Positions 43,628 to 55,415 of a stretch of 64,000 bases of DNA are shown here, in pieces (positions within the stretch are counted from its first letter, which is position 1; each line of letters begins with the position of its first letter). Made by a program: the position numbers and the translations under genes. The stretch is from Laccaria trichodermophora (taxonomy: Eukaryota; Basidiomycota; Agaricomycetes; Agaricales; Hydnangiaceae): contig JACTVC010000004.1 in NCBI GenBank assembly GCA_018417955.1, positions 3,038,001-3,102,000 of the forward strand, given 5' to 3'. The notes beneath the pieces are model-generated. The model worked only from the letters and a program-made list of their open reading frames with translations. It had not been told where the DNA came from and did no database searches.

Positions 43628-45444
43628 TCAACTTCTCCAGTAAAATCGACAGCACATAAACGCCGGTTCCAAAGTTTCGGAGCATTCACTGCTTCTGGCC
43701 AGGATAACGGCGCCGGACGATGGGCACCAAGAAAGTACGTACATGGGCTTTGCAGGGGGCGACACTGACACAGACGTGCGTCCCGGACCTTCGAACGGCG
43801 TCTTCTGCGGGATAATCTTGGAGAGATTGACATTCTCCGAGGCGATGAAGAATACTATATACGCCACGTCAATGTCGGTGCCGTTCTTTGGGCGATAAGT
43901 GAATGGATCAGCCCCGCCAGAGCTGTAGCCGAGGGTGAGATAGCCGCCATTTTTGGGCAGGGTGGGGTAGGTTTTGTATTTACCGTTTGTTGGTGATGCG
44001 TAGTACATTTCTGTGAATAGATTAAAGATATCCAGTGGTGGTAAGAATTATAAATTACCAAAGCTAAAGTTGGTGTTGTCGAAGTAAAGGCATAGACGTA
44101 GAGATCGCGAGCGCTGTTGTTAGTCTATACATCGTACGATCTAACGCAACGACGTCAATGGCACCGAGTTGTAAGTGGTTGTCCCCAGTCGGCTTCAAAT
44201 TTGCTTTTCCTGAAGAGTCGTAATCACTTGTGGGTATGAGGGTCTTGCATTCAATGTCGATATTAGGTGTTGACGAGAGCATCTTTCACCTCGCGGTTAA
44301 GATGCCAATAGATACGAGCAGCGCCATGAAGGACCGGAATGATTTCCTACGGGTTGTTTGCTACGGGTCGAGGCATACGCGTCAAGCCGTACTCTGCGAG
44401 ACGCGGATCAAGGATGTCGAACGCTATTCTGTTGTCCACAATCGAAAGACCGAGTCTGGCCTTTTCCTTTGCCGGCTTTGCCTCTTACCAGGATGGAACT
44501 CCTTCATCATTTACGCCAGAGTTTCATACAGGGCGAGAAGTTTTCCATCGAGGGGAGCGGATAGCAAAAGATCCTCCGCCTCCCCGGCTGTCGTCTGCAA
44601 AACGCAAGACGTTGCGGAAAGAATGGTAACGATGGCGCTGGATGTATGTTTGATCTGAAGTGTTGTGGTGAATGGGCTAATGTCGGTGGCAGAAGCAACA
44701 ACGAAGACGCAGGGGGAGGGTGAGTCGTCGATGATGAGACTGTCGTTGTATAGACTGAATTCGGAGCCCTCTGTAAGACCATGTGCGGATCCGGCTTGCA
44801 TCTGGTATAGGCTGCCGTCGATCTTGATAGGAAAACGTACACGTCCCGTTGTAGGTGCCCTGGAGTCGAAAATGATGCGGTTCTGGTTCAACCTTTCACA
44901 CTGGGGGGTTTGGCTGTCGGAAACGAGGTCAGTCGGCCCTGGAGGTACTACAGTTGATCAGACTTACGATGGTATCTTGTCCGTCCTCTCGAAAAGAGAG
45001 GTATAGGTGGGTTTATCCGCGCCCGACGACTTGAAAGTAGGAAGGAGAGCTTGGGTGAACGCCCCACCCGCGGCGCCGCCATCAGCTGCTCCTTCCTTCT
45101 GTGTACACGCTGCCAAAAGAACGTAATTGGCCAATCATCTGCTAGATGTCACGTTCAAGGTCCTGTGGTATATCCTGGCTGAGAACTCTAAGGCCTCGGA
45201 CTTTGCGACCTCTTCGTGTTCCGGATCCTGAATGGCAACAGTCGAAAATGACGGTCTAAACAAGATCCAAATACAGGTATGTCGAGAGGAATTTCCTTAC
45301 TATATTATCCCCATGTTCATTTTCAGTTCCGTTGAGTAGCGCTGCGAGAGTGTGGTCGGAAATTCCGCTAACCCATTCTTGTTTGGTTATGAAGCGGATG
45401 TGCGAATCGGGAACTTTCAATTCTTGAAGTCGATAGTTGGGCAT
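43628..45444 (-). pseudogene. Caspase-like (peptidase C14) protein pseudogene, internal deletion
   Basis: On the minus strand: RLQELKVPDSHIRFI (caspase-domain N-terminus), then TVIFDCCHSGSGTR with the catalytic Cys (about 45208-45255), NYVLLAACTQKEGA, GAFTQALLPTF, and the mushroom-specific C-terminal part. That part includes NQNRIIFDSRAPTTGRV, YQMQAGSAHGLTEGSEF, PLDGKLLALYE, NGGYLTLGYSSGGADPFTY and DVAYIVFFIASENVNLSK. Between the first two blocks the segment that should hold the catalytic His (GHG motif) is missing, leaving only a 48-bp intron-like sequence. The frame also breaks after DIPQDLERDI and before QNRII. The ancestral protein would have been a cytosolic caspase-family protease or NLR-type effector; this copy cannot be active. 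Confidence 0.82.
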
Positions 45445-46589
45445 GTCGGTAGCGCCCTTACTTCAAATTTTCAAGTCTTCTCTGGTGTGTTCAGCTCGAG
45501 CTGCCAATGATTGCAGGCGTAGTGGATGGCCGACGATGCGATAGAAAAGGGTCGGTGTATTTGGTCCAATGTTTGCAGAATCAAGTGCAGAACAAACAAC
45601 TGACAATCGTAGAAGCTCTCTGCTGCTATCTCGCACTGCCTGCCCTCGCCCAGTCCCCGGCGGGACTCGAACCCGTCTATTGGTTCAAGGCTTCACGTCA
45701 GAAATCATTTGACACTCTACGCCACAATCTTACCCGAGGATCACATCTACGCTCGTTTACAACAACAACTTGAATGGGCTCTTCACGAAGCTTTTATCTG
45801 CGCTCGCCGTCCTCGTCGTTGCTAGGGCTTTAGGAATTGGATACACCCAGATCAGCGTCAGACGCTTCTACCCCCTTTACAGTCTTACAAGACGCAATAC
45901 ACGGTCAATTCGACTCCATCCAAACAGTCCAGCCTTCTTCCGCACCAAAGTCCAAAAAGTCAAAACCAAATTCACCTCTTCTAGGCCACCACCACTAACG
46001 CCAGTACTCCTCCCTCCACCGTCAGTTCTCCTTCTGTCCCTTTCAATAGCAGGAGCGTACAGCTCTGACTCATTCACCTCCGCCGTCCCCACCACATGCA
46101 ACCCACGAACAACCAAACAATCCACGACCTCCATGCCGTGGAACCCGCGTGGAGCCTCGACGTCATAACGACTTGGCTGCTACACAGACGCCGACGTATC
46201 ACGTAGCTACCTACTGTTTCTTCCTCACCCATCGCGGAGCGTATGGAGGAGGGTGAAGAAGGCGCACAGTCCGCTTTTCTCCCGAACTCTACGCATATAA
46301 GCAACGAAGAGTCCCGCCACTTGCCGAAAAGTTGTCACCCAAGCCTAGGAAGAGGGCCGTTAATGAGTACGTTTTCTCCTTCTCCCCCTTTGAAGGTGTC
46401 TCAATCTACCTTCTTATAGTATGCTCGAAACCCCAAATCACCCGACGTTGTCAAGAGTGATGCGTCTACAGCCTGAGCCGGATGAAAAACCTGTCGATGG
46501 CTTCTCGAGGAGCGATTAAGAAGACGTGCGTGAGGCTGAAGCAGAGGATGATGCAGCTTTGAAGAATGGGGGGTTGTCAAGAGTAAGAG
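45445..46589 (+). other. Unidentified decayed plus-strand gene
   Basis: Plus-strand segments AGLEPVYWFKASRQK, ILPEDHIYARLQQQLEWAL, LHAVEPAWSLDVITTWL and FLPNSTHISNEESRHLPK look coding and follow one another. They lie in different frames with stops between, so a broken gene is likely. I do not recognise the protein. Confidence 0.35.
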
Positions 46590-47700
46590 TGAGTAGCGTT
46601 CCTTCGTTCTCCATCCTTTTTTTGTCTCTCCCTCTTCCTGCTCCCCTCTTTTCCTCCTCGGCTCTCTTTCATTTTCCACTCAACGGACCGTTTTTCTTTC
46701 CTTAAACCCTCTCGTGTCCCTTGTTGCCGCCTTGTGCCATTGGCACCGTTTCCAGCTTCACATTTTCCTGTACCGCTCGTCCGTTTGCCTGGATTGGTTC
46801 CCCACCTTTCATTCCCATTCATCATCCTCGGCGCACTCTAAGATTCTTCTACACCCCCTTGCTTTCTCTACCCGTGCACTGGTTCGAACCTTTTCGTCTA
46901 TTTTCTCTCTTCTTGCGCCTTGTTCCCCTTCAGAGCCACATTATGATTCACCGTTCTGTGGGGCTTCTTATGCTCTACGTCGGGCCCTCCTTTTTGTCTC
47001 CATTCTCCTCCTCTTCCTTCCTCTCCGACGTTGTTGCTCTTCCTCCCTTCCTACGTGTGTCTTTCTGTGAGGTCTTTCTTATCGTCATTGGCAAGGCCCG
47101 CATTCGAAGTCCCTTCGTTCCCCCATCGTGTTCCTCCCGTCCTCTCTTTTCATTTCCACTTCATGCCTTACCTTCACTCACATTCCTTTTTATTTCATCA
47201 CATCTCTTACCCCTTTTTGGCGACGCATATCCCTGCTCACCTTCCATCTTCGCTTCTATTTATGCACTTCCGCGCGTACACTTTTACCGCGGCCAAGTTT
47301 TGCTGGGATGCATTGTTTCTTTTGCATTTCGTTTCTTTTGGGCACTTCTTTTGCGCTCTGTCTTTTAACGCCTTCTTCGTCTGCTCTCCTCGTCCTTCCT
47401 CTTTCCTGGATCTAGCTGTACCTCGCCCTTCGTTTGCTTGGGCTACTTTTCCCCTCTTTACCCCCCCGTCATCTTCATTCTCCGTGTTTCCGTTCGGTTG
47501 ACATCTTCCGCCCATTCATTTTTTAGGTTTGCATCTGGCGATGGCTTTTTACAGACACGTACCACTCTTTTGCATTACCAATCGTTCTCACCCACCCATG
47601 ACGCCTGTGATCGATTCTTGCACTCGTTTCACGTGTCATTCCCCATTTCCCTACTTCGACGTGGAGGGGCTGGTGTTCTGCTGAACCCGATGAAGGTGGA
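46590..47700. other. 1.1-kb polypyrimidine-biased tract
   Basis: The plus strand is strongly C/T-rich over more than a kilobase, with many TTCTTT, CCTCC and TTTCCC runs. It produces long but low-complexity overlapping frames (for example 46721-47368) that I do not accept as genes. Confidence 0.6.
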
Positions 47701-48895
47701 TTGGAACTGAGGGGGACGTTAGCCTATGGTCTTGTGGGACAACATGCGTTAGCGGTCTTACAAGAAACAAAAAGAACCACGTACAGTAGCATGCGTCGAA
47801 AATCCAGTTTTTTGATAAGGATGACCGTGGCCCCCACCACATTGGCGACGTCCCAAAACAGATCCAGACCTTCAAGTTGAGGACACCTCAGGTAATAATA
47901 TTCGGGGGAAGACGGGTCATCATGCCTGGTCAACTCTGGAGATAGCCGACGATAAACCTTTGTGCCTCTGGTGTGGCCCTCTCGACTTGCTCCGCTTCTA
48001 CTTGCGGAGCTTGCTTTGTTATTCTTCCCCTCCACGACTCTATTGATCAGCCGTTCTCTTGTCGTTTTCAAGCTCAGGCTGTCAATGAAACTGTCCAAGC
48101 TTCGCTCCCCCTAATCTCGACTTTTCGTCGTTCTCTCTCTCAACCAAACATGGGTGCGTGAATGCCATTGTATCGCACAACACTCCTATACTCTGATTAT
48201 GTGTCTACACAGTTAGATATACTCAAGAAACTCGCCCAAAAATCGAACCACAAGCTGTAGATAAAGATAATTCAAACCAAATATTTTTCGATAAACGAAA
48301 CAGCGAACGAAAGCGAAAGCAGAACAAAGGGATTAAGCTTGTACTCGACAAGCTGTAGAGGCGGGGAAGAGGCATAGATGCGGCAAGCCGACATGGCACT
48401 GATGAATTGTACCAAAATAACGACGTAGAAGACGTAAGTGGATTGTGATGCTGGTGATGATGTGGACGATGCTGATGCGATAGATGTTGCTCATTAGAGG
48501 TTTGGATATGTGCTGAGGTACACCGATCGACGGCGCGGGTATGGTCGTGCATGAGACACACGAACGGAAGTGGAAGAGTACGAGATGCGTGAGCAAGGTG
48601 AATTGATGGTGCGCGAGCTGTCAAATGCCGGGTGGTCGTGAACGAGCACGAAGGGTGCGTGGTTGCAAAGGTTCATGGGTGCGGACGGCCTTCTAAAGTC
48701 CACGCGGCTTCGCCCCTCAGGCCTCATCCATAATACACCCTAAACCAGTTCGTAAATCCCGCTCTCCGAAAAATGACAACGGAAGGACAACTCACCCCCT
48801 TGAAGTAGTGTCATCCGAGACGCACTCGAAGGCATTTATTATTTTCATTGTTGCGATCGATAACTTACTTATTCCCCTGAAGCTCCTTTGCCTCG
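47701..48895. other. Intergenic, no gene recognised
   Basis: A minus-strand frame at 47724-48098 begins MDSFIDSLSLKTTRERL, but its product shows no domain. The remainder is short frames. Confidence 0.3.
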
Positions 48896-49018
48896 GAGTG
48901 GAAAATGAGAAGTCAGGAGGGATTTTGCAAATTTTGCTCTGGCCATGCAGTGTCGGGCTTGAGTGAGAAACCAATAAGTAATCATGAAAAGGTCTTGTTA
49001 GTCTTTGTGAAAGAACTT

Positions 49019-49650
49019 TCACGTTGATGTCATGACCTGGTTGAGATTTTTTAAAATTAACGTCGTCGCGCATAAGTTAACAAGGAAGCTAAGAATAAAC
49101 ATGAGTGTTTCCCATAGGTACGCTGCGATTTTGACTGACGCAATCATAAAGAAGATCAAGCCATCTTCGAATAACATTTGGAAAAGGCGACTTTGGCCGA
49201 CATAAGTTACTGTCTTGCAGTTGACGCCAATGAGTTTGTAGGTGCTCAGGAGGAGAACTATGAAATCGAAGCACATCGAATAAATGAAGGTCGCTGCGAG
49301 GATGGTGTTGTTAGTCTGGGTGATAACACATCCAACACTATCAACCCAGGTTGCTCGAAGTTGGACTCCTGACGAAGATGAATAATTAGAAAATAACAGA
49401 AAATTTAAACTTATGTAAATCCTTGCCTTGAAGAATCAACGACCAATGTCCAAATGTCACAAGAACGAGGAAGCCAACAATACATTTATTTTGTGACCAG
49501 ATCACCTTCCTTCAACGCCGTCAATTACCAGTAAAAAATGATGAAGGACGCAACAAACGTTCGGATAGAAAGATTGATACTCGCTAGCCCCATAGCGGCG
49601 TTTCCTGCGATCTGGTTGAAAGTATAGAGCACTTGACAATGAACCTCCGA
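49019..49650 (-). CDS. Multi-span membrane protein of the agaric DUF6533-like group, 5' incomplete
   Basis: Minus-strand exons read LYTFNQIAGNAAMGLASINL, VIWSQNKCIVGFLVLVTFGH with WSLILQG, then VQLRATWVDSVGCVITQTN, NTILAATFIYSMCFDFIVLL, LSTYKLIG, QSRLFQMLFEDGLIFFMI and FILSFLVNLCATTLILKNLN. There are several hydrophobic spans and the conserved TNNTI and SRL-F-DGL patterns of this fungal multi-span family, whose function is unknown. The LILQ/G junction uses a GCAAGG (GC-AG) donor. It ends at a stop near 49019 soon after QVMTST, shorter than relatives. I found no convincing N-terminal exon above 49660. It may be a truncated or decaying copy. Confidence 0.55.
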
Positions 49651-52600
49651 AGTGACGTCCAAAGAAATCACGCTTATCATTATCAAAGTACCATCAGTGA
49701 GTTGATAGCCGAAGAAAGGCGCGATCCCTTACATGCCTATCAGCGCGAAAAGCAGAAGGTACCTGTTGGCGAAATAGAAAACCTAAATGACTATGTGTTA
49801 GGAACAGATAGTTTGAGCAGGTATTCGCACACCATTGGCCACCGGAACCTTCTCTTCCCCCGCAGAAAATCTAAGTCAAAATCAAGTGTGAGAAACCATC
49901 CATATCTATGATCGTGGTTAGGGGTGTTGTGTAGGTGCATGATCAAACGCACGCATATAACTCCAACACATGGACAAGTTTGCCGAATGCTACTGCATCT
50001 TTCTCGATTTCAGCGGCTGATTTCCAGTCGGGCATAGTGAATGTTTAGACGAGAGGAGCAGAGGAGAACGCTACGGGGGAAAGCAGAACTGGGCGATGAT
50101 AGATCAGGATCGTTATAAGCTGCGGCAATGCAGTCAAACATCCCTGCCCTGTTGTAGTGGTGTTTCTTTACTCCACTGATTTCACGTCTTGTCGTGCGAC
50201 ACCTCTTCCGCTTTTGGAGCAATTCGGCACTGCACATACCCTCAACCCTCTCGAGCATCTTTCTTTTTTTTTTGATTGCCCAGTCGGTCGTCCAGGGTCG
50301 AGAGAAACTGAGCTTCTTGGACACACACAAGTCTACTTTTGCCGTGCTGAACGTAGGGGATTTCAGCAGGTCAAAGCGTAGGGGTCTCACGCGAACTTCT
50401 AACATATCGTGATGAGAAGGAACGTTGCGACTCACCGATGGTCGTGATGAGGAAGAGCTAGTCGGCGACGAGTTGTTCCAGAGCCTTTGCAGCAGACATT
50501 GCCGGCTTGTTGGCATGTTGTTTTTGATACGGGAGGGCAGTACAGTGTAGTCACATTGATCAGATGGTGGTGGTACAGAACCAAGCTCCGCCGGTGTCAG
50601 ACCCTGCCTTCAGCTCGGTTCGCAGGCTGAGTTGAGTGTCCTGCCTGTATCCTGCGGAAATGGACGCAAACCCTAGAGGGTACGAAAGCCTCAGTAAAGC
50701 GTGTGCATACACCACATGATGCATCAAAAGGTTTCCAACTTGCATCGTCGTGTCGTGTGGGTAGACGGTTGACCCCAAGAGTTGTCTCAAAATGAGGAGG
50801 GCGCTCAAGTCCAAACTTTCCTCATTTCGCCTGTGGTAGGGGAAAGACACGCGATCTTTATACCTAGACCGCGGAAGTGAGGAACTCAAGCTAGAAACAT
50901 GAAAGGGCCAACCGATAACTCACAATCGAACGTCAACGTATCTGGTCAATAGTACAGTGAACGTAGCCTCGCCCCCCCATTCCGTAACCACCTGCATGAA
51001 AGAAGGCACCGCTGTGGCTTTGAAATCAAGCCACAGCGCATAGCTTCGTCTCCTGAAGCTTGCTCCTGCGGCTTTAACGTCATTCGTACTCATGATGAAT
51101 CGTGACGATCTTACCCACCTTGGATCAAGGTACAGCTAGCAGACGTCCGACATCCGGTGTGAAGGTTTCCTGCTCATCAGGTTCATGTTGACGAGTCGCT
51201 TGATTTGCTGCTGCCGACGGTCACGCTGTCTCGGATGTGGGCGCTTCGAAGCTTATGGTAATGGAGGAACCGACGCAAGATGGTGCTGAAGGGGTGAGAT
51301 TGTAGCAACGGATACAGGGAGCAGAAGACCGTCATTGAGGCTGTGAAGTATGATCAGCCGCAGTGTAGAAAGGAGTGATGGGAAAGAGGAGGGTCAGGGG
51401 GGTGTGAGCGGCAACAGAAGGGAAAGAGGGTGGGGGAAGATAACTTAAGGGAGTGAAGATTGTCCAACAGAATGGGGGCGTAACACCTAAACTGACAAGC
51501 GGGGAAAGAAAGGGGGGAATATGTGAAGGCGTGGAAGAAGCGCAAATGGAACATGTGCACAAGGCCCGACTGACCGGAGGGGCGGAAAGAAACAGAAAAG
51601 AAAAGGAGGGGAAAAGAAAGATGTACGAGATACCCGCAGTACGCGGGAAAGAAAGAACGTGTACCAGCAGAACGCAAGCCAAGGGAGGATGGTCAAAACT
51701 AGAAGCTGCGATGGTGTGGCAAATCGGAATGGAATGGAGGACGGAACGAGGTGTGAGGCCTTGAGGGGGGACGAGAACGAGGGTAAACAAAGAAAACGCA
51801 CCGATTTGTGAATGTCAACGAGGGTTTCAAGCATGTTTTGATAGATAAGTACTAGATGAGGATGAAGTGAGCGGGTGAGAACGACTCCGAGTGGAGGAAG
51901 ACGTACACTTTATATACCTCAGTATTCCCTACACACGATGAGCGCGTCGAGTCCTCCATGATGCAGAAGTGAAGGCACACTTTTCCTCGGCCATCCGCCA
52001 GGAATTGTAGCCGCTCGAGCATCAGGGTATGGCTGTTGAGATCTGAGAGAGTGGTCAGTGGAACAATGGAAGGATGGGCCGATTCATCGATCTAGGTCTA
52101 GATAATGAAAAGGAGTGGGCATCAACTAGGATGAACCAGAAAGGATTCAAAGGAACAGAACGACAAGAGGGAAGGAGATGGGCACGCGCTGAATACAGGC
52201 CAACGACCTCGAAAAAAGAGGGATAATTGAAGTGAAGAAGGGTGAACGACGAAAAAGCTCATTGGCGGAAAGAGCACGAGTATGATGAGTCACGCGTGGG
52301 TCACGCGTTGACGACATCGATGAAATTAACCATCTTTACGGAAGTTGGGGAGGAGGATGAAGAGGCGAGGGGGTGGGCTGAGTGGGAGGGATGTGGATGG
52401 GTGGGTTCGGACAAGGGTGTTCAAGGTTCTTGATCATTTGGTGGTTGGGACGGCGGCTCAGGCGTCCCCGTATTTCATTGTGCATGGTGTGTCCTCACAT
52501 GAAAGAGTTGTTCGCTGTGTTGATCTGGGTGTATGCGCAGAATTCATGTTCCCAGCTGTATCTTTGAACTCGACGTTCCGAGAGGTGGTGGACAAGCCGT

Positions 52601-53128
52601 TTGTGAGTGAGCTTAGGGAGTGGGCAAAATGAAAAATGATGTCATTGCGATATAATTAAATTGTGTGTACCTGGCGCCCACAAGCTAAAATACTTACGTG
52701 CAGTAACCATATAAACAATTTTTTTCAAAAGCCAACCTCACCAGCTTCAAACAGCCCCTCCGCCCTCTTCTCATCTTGTCGACAACATAAGTAATCCTCA
52801 AATCGCTCTTCGGAACTACTGGGAACACCTCGCTGGCCAACGTGAACGCCCAGCAGGGAAAGTGAAACCAATGGCCAATGGCAACCGTCGAAGTTAGTGC
52901 AGGGTTGGGTACTTCAATAGTGCCGAAATATATTGATTCAGAGCTATTCAGAGTGACGGCCATCATCAGCCATTGACGTTGGGTCCAGACCCCATTTGGA
53001 GAAAGTTTCCTAGGTTAGGTCGGGGAGGTGTCAGACGCCTCAGGCGGACATATATGAATCAGTAACCTCCCCGTCGACAGATATGGCCTCTCTCTTACTC
53101 TGATCACTGAGCACGTTGGACTACCTTG
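49651..53128. other. Long region with unassigned frames and a purine-rich block
   Basis: Minus-strand frames at 50010-50520 and 50674-51094 (starting MSTNDVKAAGASFRRR and continuing LSALLILRQLLGS, YAHALLRLSYPL after a very short gap), and a plus-strand frame at 52345-52632 (LDHLVVGTAAQASPYFIVHG), look partly coding. I cannot identify them. 51360-51780 is G/A-rich on the plus strand, the mirror of the C/T-rich block at 46.6-47.7 kb. Confidence 0.3.
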
Positions 53129-55158
53129 ATGAGCGACTTATTCCGGGACCGACAGCGGACATTTTTCTCCCGAGAACCAAGTGACAGCGACGCGACTCCG
53201 ATGAATAGCGCAAACCTAATTCAGGGAGCGACCTTGGTAGGCGCGATGCTGGCGTACCCGTACGTGTCCCTTCCTTCCCCTCCCTTTTAACTCCCTTCTC
53301 ATGAACGCGCCTTTTCAAAAGGATGTACGGAATTCTAATATGTCAAGTCTCATCATACTACAAACGATTCCCGGACGACTTGCGGCATCTCAAGGTTCTG
53401 GTTCGTCCCCTTTCCCCTTCCCTCTTCTCAATTAAAAAGATTACTGACGCTATTATTATTTAAAGGTCGCGCTTATACTCCTCGTACGTGGTAGTACCCC
53501 CCTCTCCATCCTCCCCCCAAATCAAATCAAAACGACTCATACTGACTGAGTCGGAACAGACTTCAACCGTCGGGCTCGTCATCAACGTCAATCTTGTATG
53601 GTACTACTGCATACAACGCGGGATTGGGGTTGATCCACATACTTTTCGTTTTTGCGATCATTGGTGAGTTTCTTGTCGTTTTTTTTGTTTTTCTCTTTGA
53701 AAAAGTCTAATTTTGGATGTGGGGGGTAGGACAATATCGGTTAGTTCGATGTATCCCGCGCTTTGTACTCCACTTATTAATGGCGAGGAAGGCGTTTTTT
53801 ATTCCGACCGTATGTTCAGCGTGTTTCTTGAACGACATCCTGATAATTTTATCTTTCTACTAGGAAATCACGTGTTTTCTTGCAGAAGCGTACGCTACAT
53901 TCTTCCCTCCCTTCCTCTCTTGTTATTTACGTCCAACATGCACTTTGTAAATTAAACAGCCTATTCCTTAAACGGATGTGGGCATGTATGTTCCGTTCTC
54001 TTCCCGTCTTTCCTTGACTCTACTCACATTTGGAATGCTTAGTGTCGAGGAAGAGGTGTCTCACTGTTCTCGCCGTAGGTTCCTCTTCTGTCTTTGGTGT
54101 AAAGGTTGAAGACGGGGATATTCAAATAGTTCGTCCCGTTTATGCTTGGCTGGGGTGTGTTTTCATTTTTCTTTTCTTTTCTGAATGCTGACTTTGTTTG
54201 GTCGGTGTGTAGTGTTTACGATCGGTAACTAACCCCGTACTCTATCCCACCTTCCTGAATTCTAAAATCCTACCAAGTATACATCCAGGGAATGTAAGTT
54301 TCCACCTCCCCACCGTTTGACCTGCCTGTTCTAACCACATCCCACTAAAAAGGTTCCGTCACTGGTGTTATCCTAAACTGCAACTCAACCAGGTCAGTCC
54401 CTTCCTCCTTCCCCTTCTCCCCCTTTCTTCCCACTGTCCAACTAACCCCTCCTCTTCCACTGGCAGCCCTATCTCTTCTTATGTTATGGCTTCCGCTTCC
54501 TCTCAGATGGCTTCATCGCCGGAACGATGTGCACCCTCCTCTACCGACAAACGTCAGACATGCCAACCGAGATCAAGAACAGACCGAATTTCGTGAGGAT
54601 TGTGAATTCGTTGGTGGTTTGGACGCTTTCTACTGGATTGATTATGTGGTGTGTGTTTTTTTTTTCTTTTTCTCTTTGTTTCGGAATTTTCTTTCCCCCT
54701 TCTTTTTCATAGTTATGCATATTGATATGGGTTGATCTCAGGGTTTCAGCTGTTGCGTTTGTGCTTACGGTGAGTTGCACCATTTTTTATTTTTTATTTA
54801 GTTATCGCGTGAACAACTCCACTTCAGTATATCCTACTCCCGGACACATTCATCGCGCTGGCTATCTATCTCGTCCGGGGGAACAGTAAGTCTTCGTTTT
54901 CCCTTCCATCCATTCCCAGGCTTACTAAGAACTTGTGCGCTACCTACCTAGCATATGCCAATGCCGTTCTTGCACTGTACGTTCTCCCTCCAAATCGCTG
55001 GCGTATAACTACCAACGATCTGCAGATTACATGTGAGAACACGATACCGAAGAGTAGCGAATGAAGTGATTTCACTGCATGTCCAAGTTCAGACGGTTAA
55101 TGGCATTGGCAATCTGGGTGGAGATTCCGATGGGCTAACGAGGCGCTCACGAAGTTGA
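53129..55158 (+). CDS. Seven-span membrane protein of the agaric DUF6534-like group
   Basis: The start is ATG at 53129 (MSDLFRDRQRTFFSREP). Exon pieces in order: LIQGATLVGAMLAYP, MYGILICQVSSYYKRFP, DDLRHLK, a short VALILL exon, TSTVGLVINVNLVWYYCIQ, HTFRFCDHW. After a poorly resolved middle come CGHV, KRCLTVLA, FLSDGFIAGTMCTLLYRQTS, VRIVNSLVVWTLSTGLIM, AVAFVLTYILLPDTFIALAI and ANAVLALLHVRTRYRR, with a stop at 55156-55158. Hydrophobic spans alternate with short loops, and the late LSDGFIAGTMC block matches the signature helix of this fungal family. These proteins are presumed plasma-membrane receptors or sensors of unknown ligand. Introns are short (about 40-60 bp). The middle third (53700-54360) is hard to splice in frame and may hold lesions. 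Confidence 0.6.
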
Positions 55159-55395
55159 AGATTTGAAGGCTGTGACGCGTTCACATTTGGGTCTTGACGC
55201 GTAACGGATCAATAACTGTGGTTGTCGTGCGTTCACAATGATACTTAGCCGCGATTGGCGCCAATGTCGTTGCCAGTGGTACCTTCATCTGCCTAGAGGA
55301 GACGGTACCTTGCTTTTGGGGGACCAGGATGCATGTTGGGGTTCATAGTAGATCAACTGTACATAGTCGTGCACCTGTACCCTATCTTCCTGAAT

Positions 55396-55415
55396 GTATA
55401 AAAGGGCTGGGTTAG
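55396..55415 (+). promoter_or_regulatory. TATA-type promoter block shared with repeat copy B
   Basis: GTATAAAAGGGCTGGGTTAG is identical, in inverse orientation, to 37429-37448. Both lie directly upstream of matching exon-intron sequence. Confidence 0.6.

Noticed and set aside
45655..45745. tRNA-like stretch on the minus strand with a good B-box (GGTTCGAGTCC) and an A-box-like TGGCGTAGAG
   Set aside because: D-arm and anticodon stem do not fold convincingly and the acceptor pairing conflicts with T-arm spacing. The same bases read as protein (AGLEPVYWFKASRQ) on the plus strand, so the match is probably coincidental.
46721..47368. 215-codon hydrophobic frame that could pass for a membrane protein
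   Set aside because: It is a by-product of the polypyrimidine tract (Phe/Leu/Ser/Pro from TTC, CTT, TCC, CCT codons), overlaps equally open frames, and has no defined helices.
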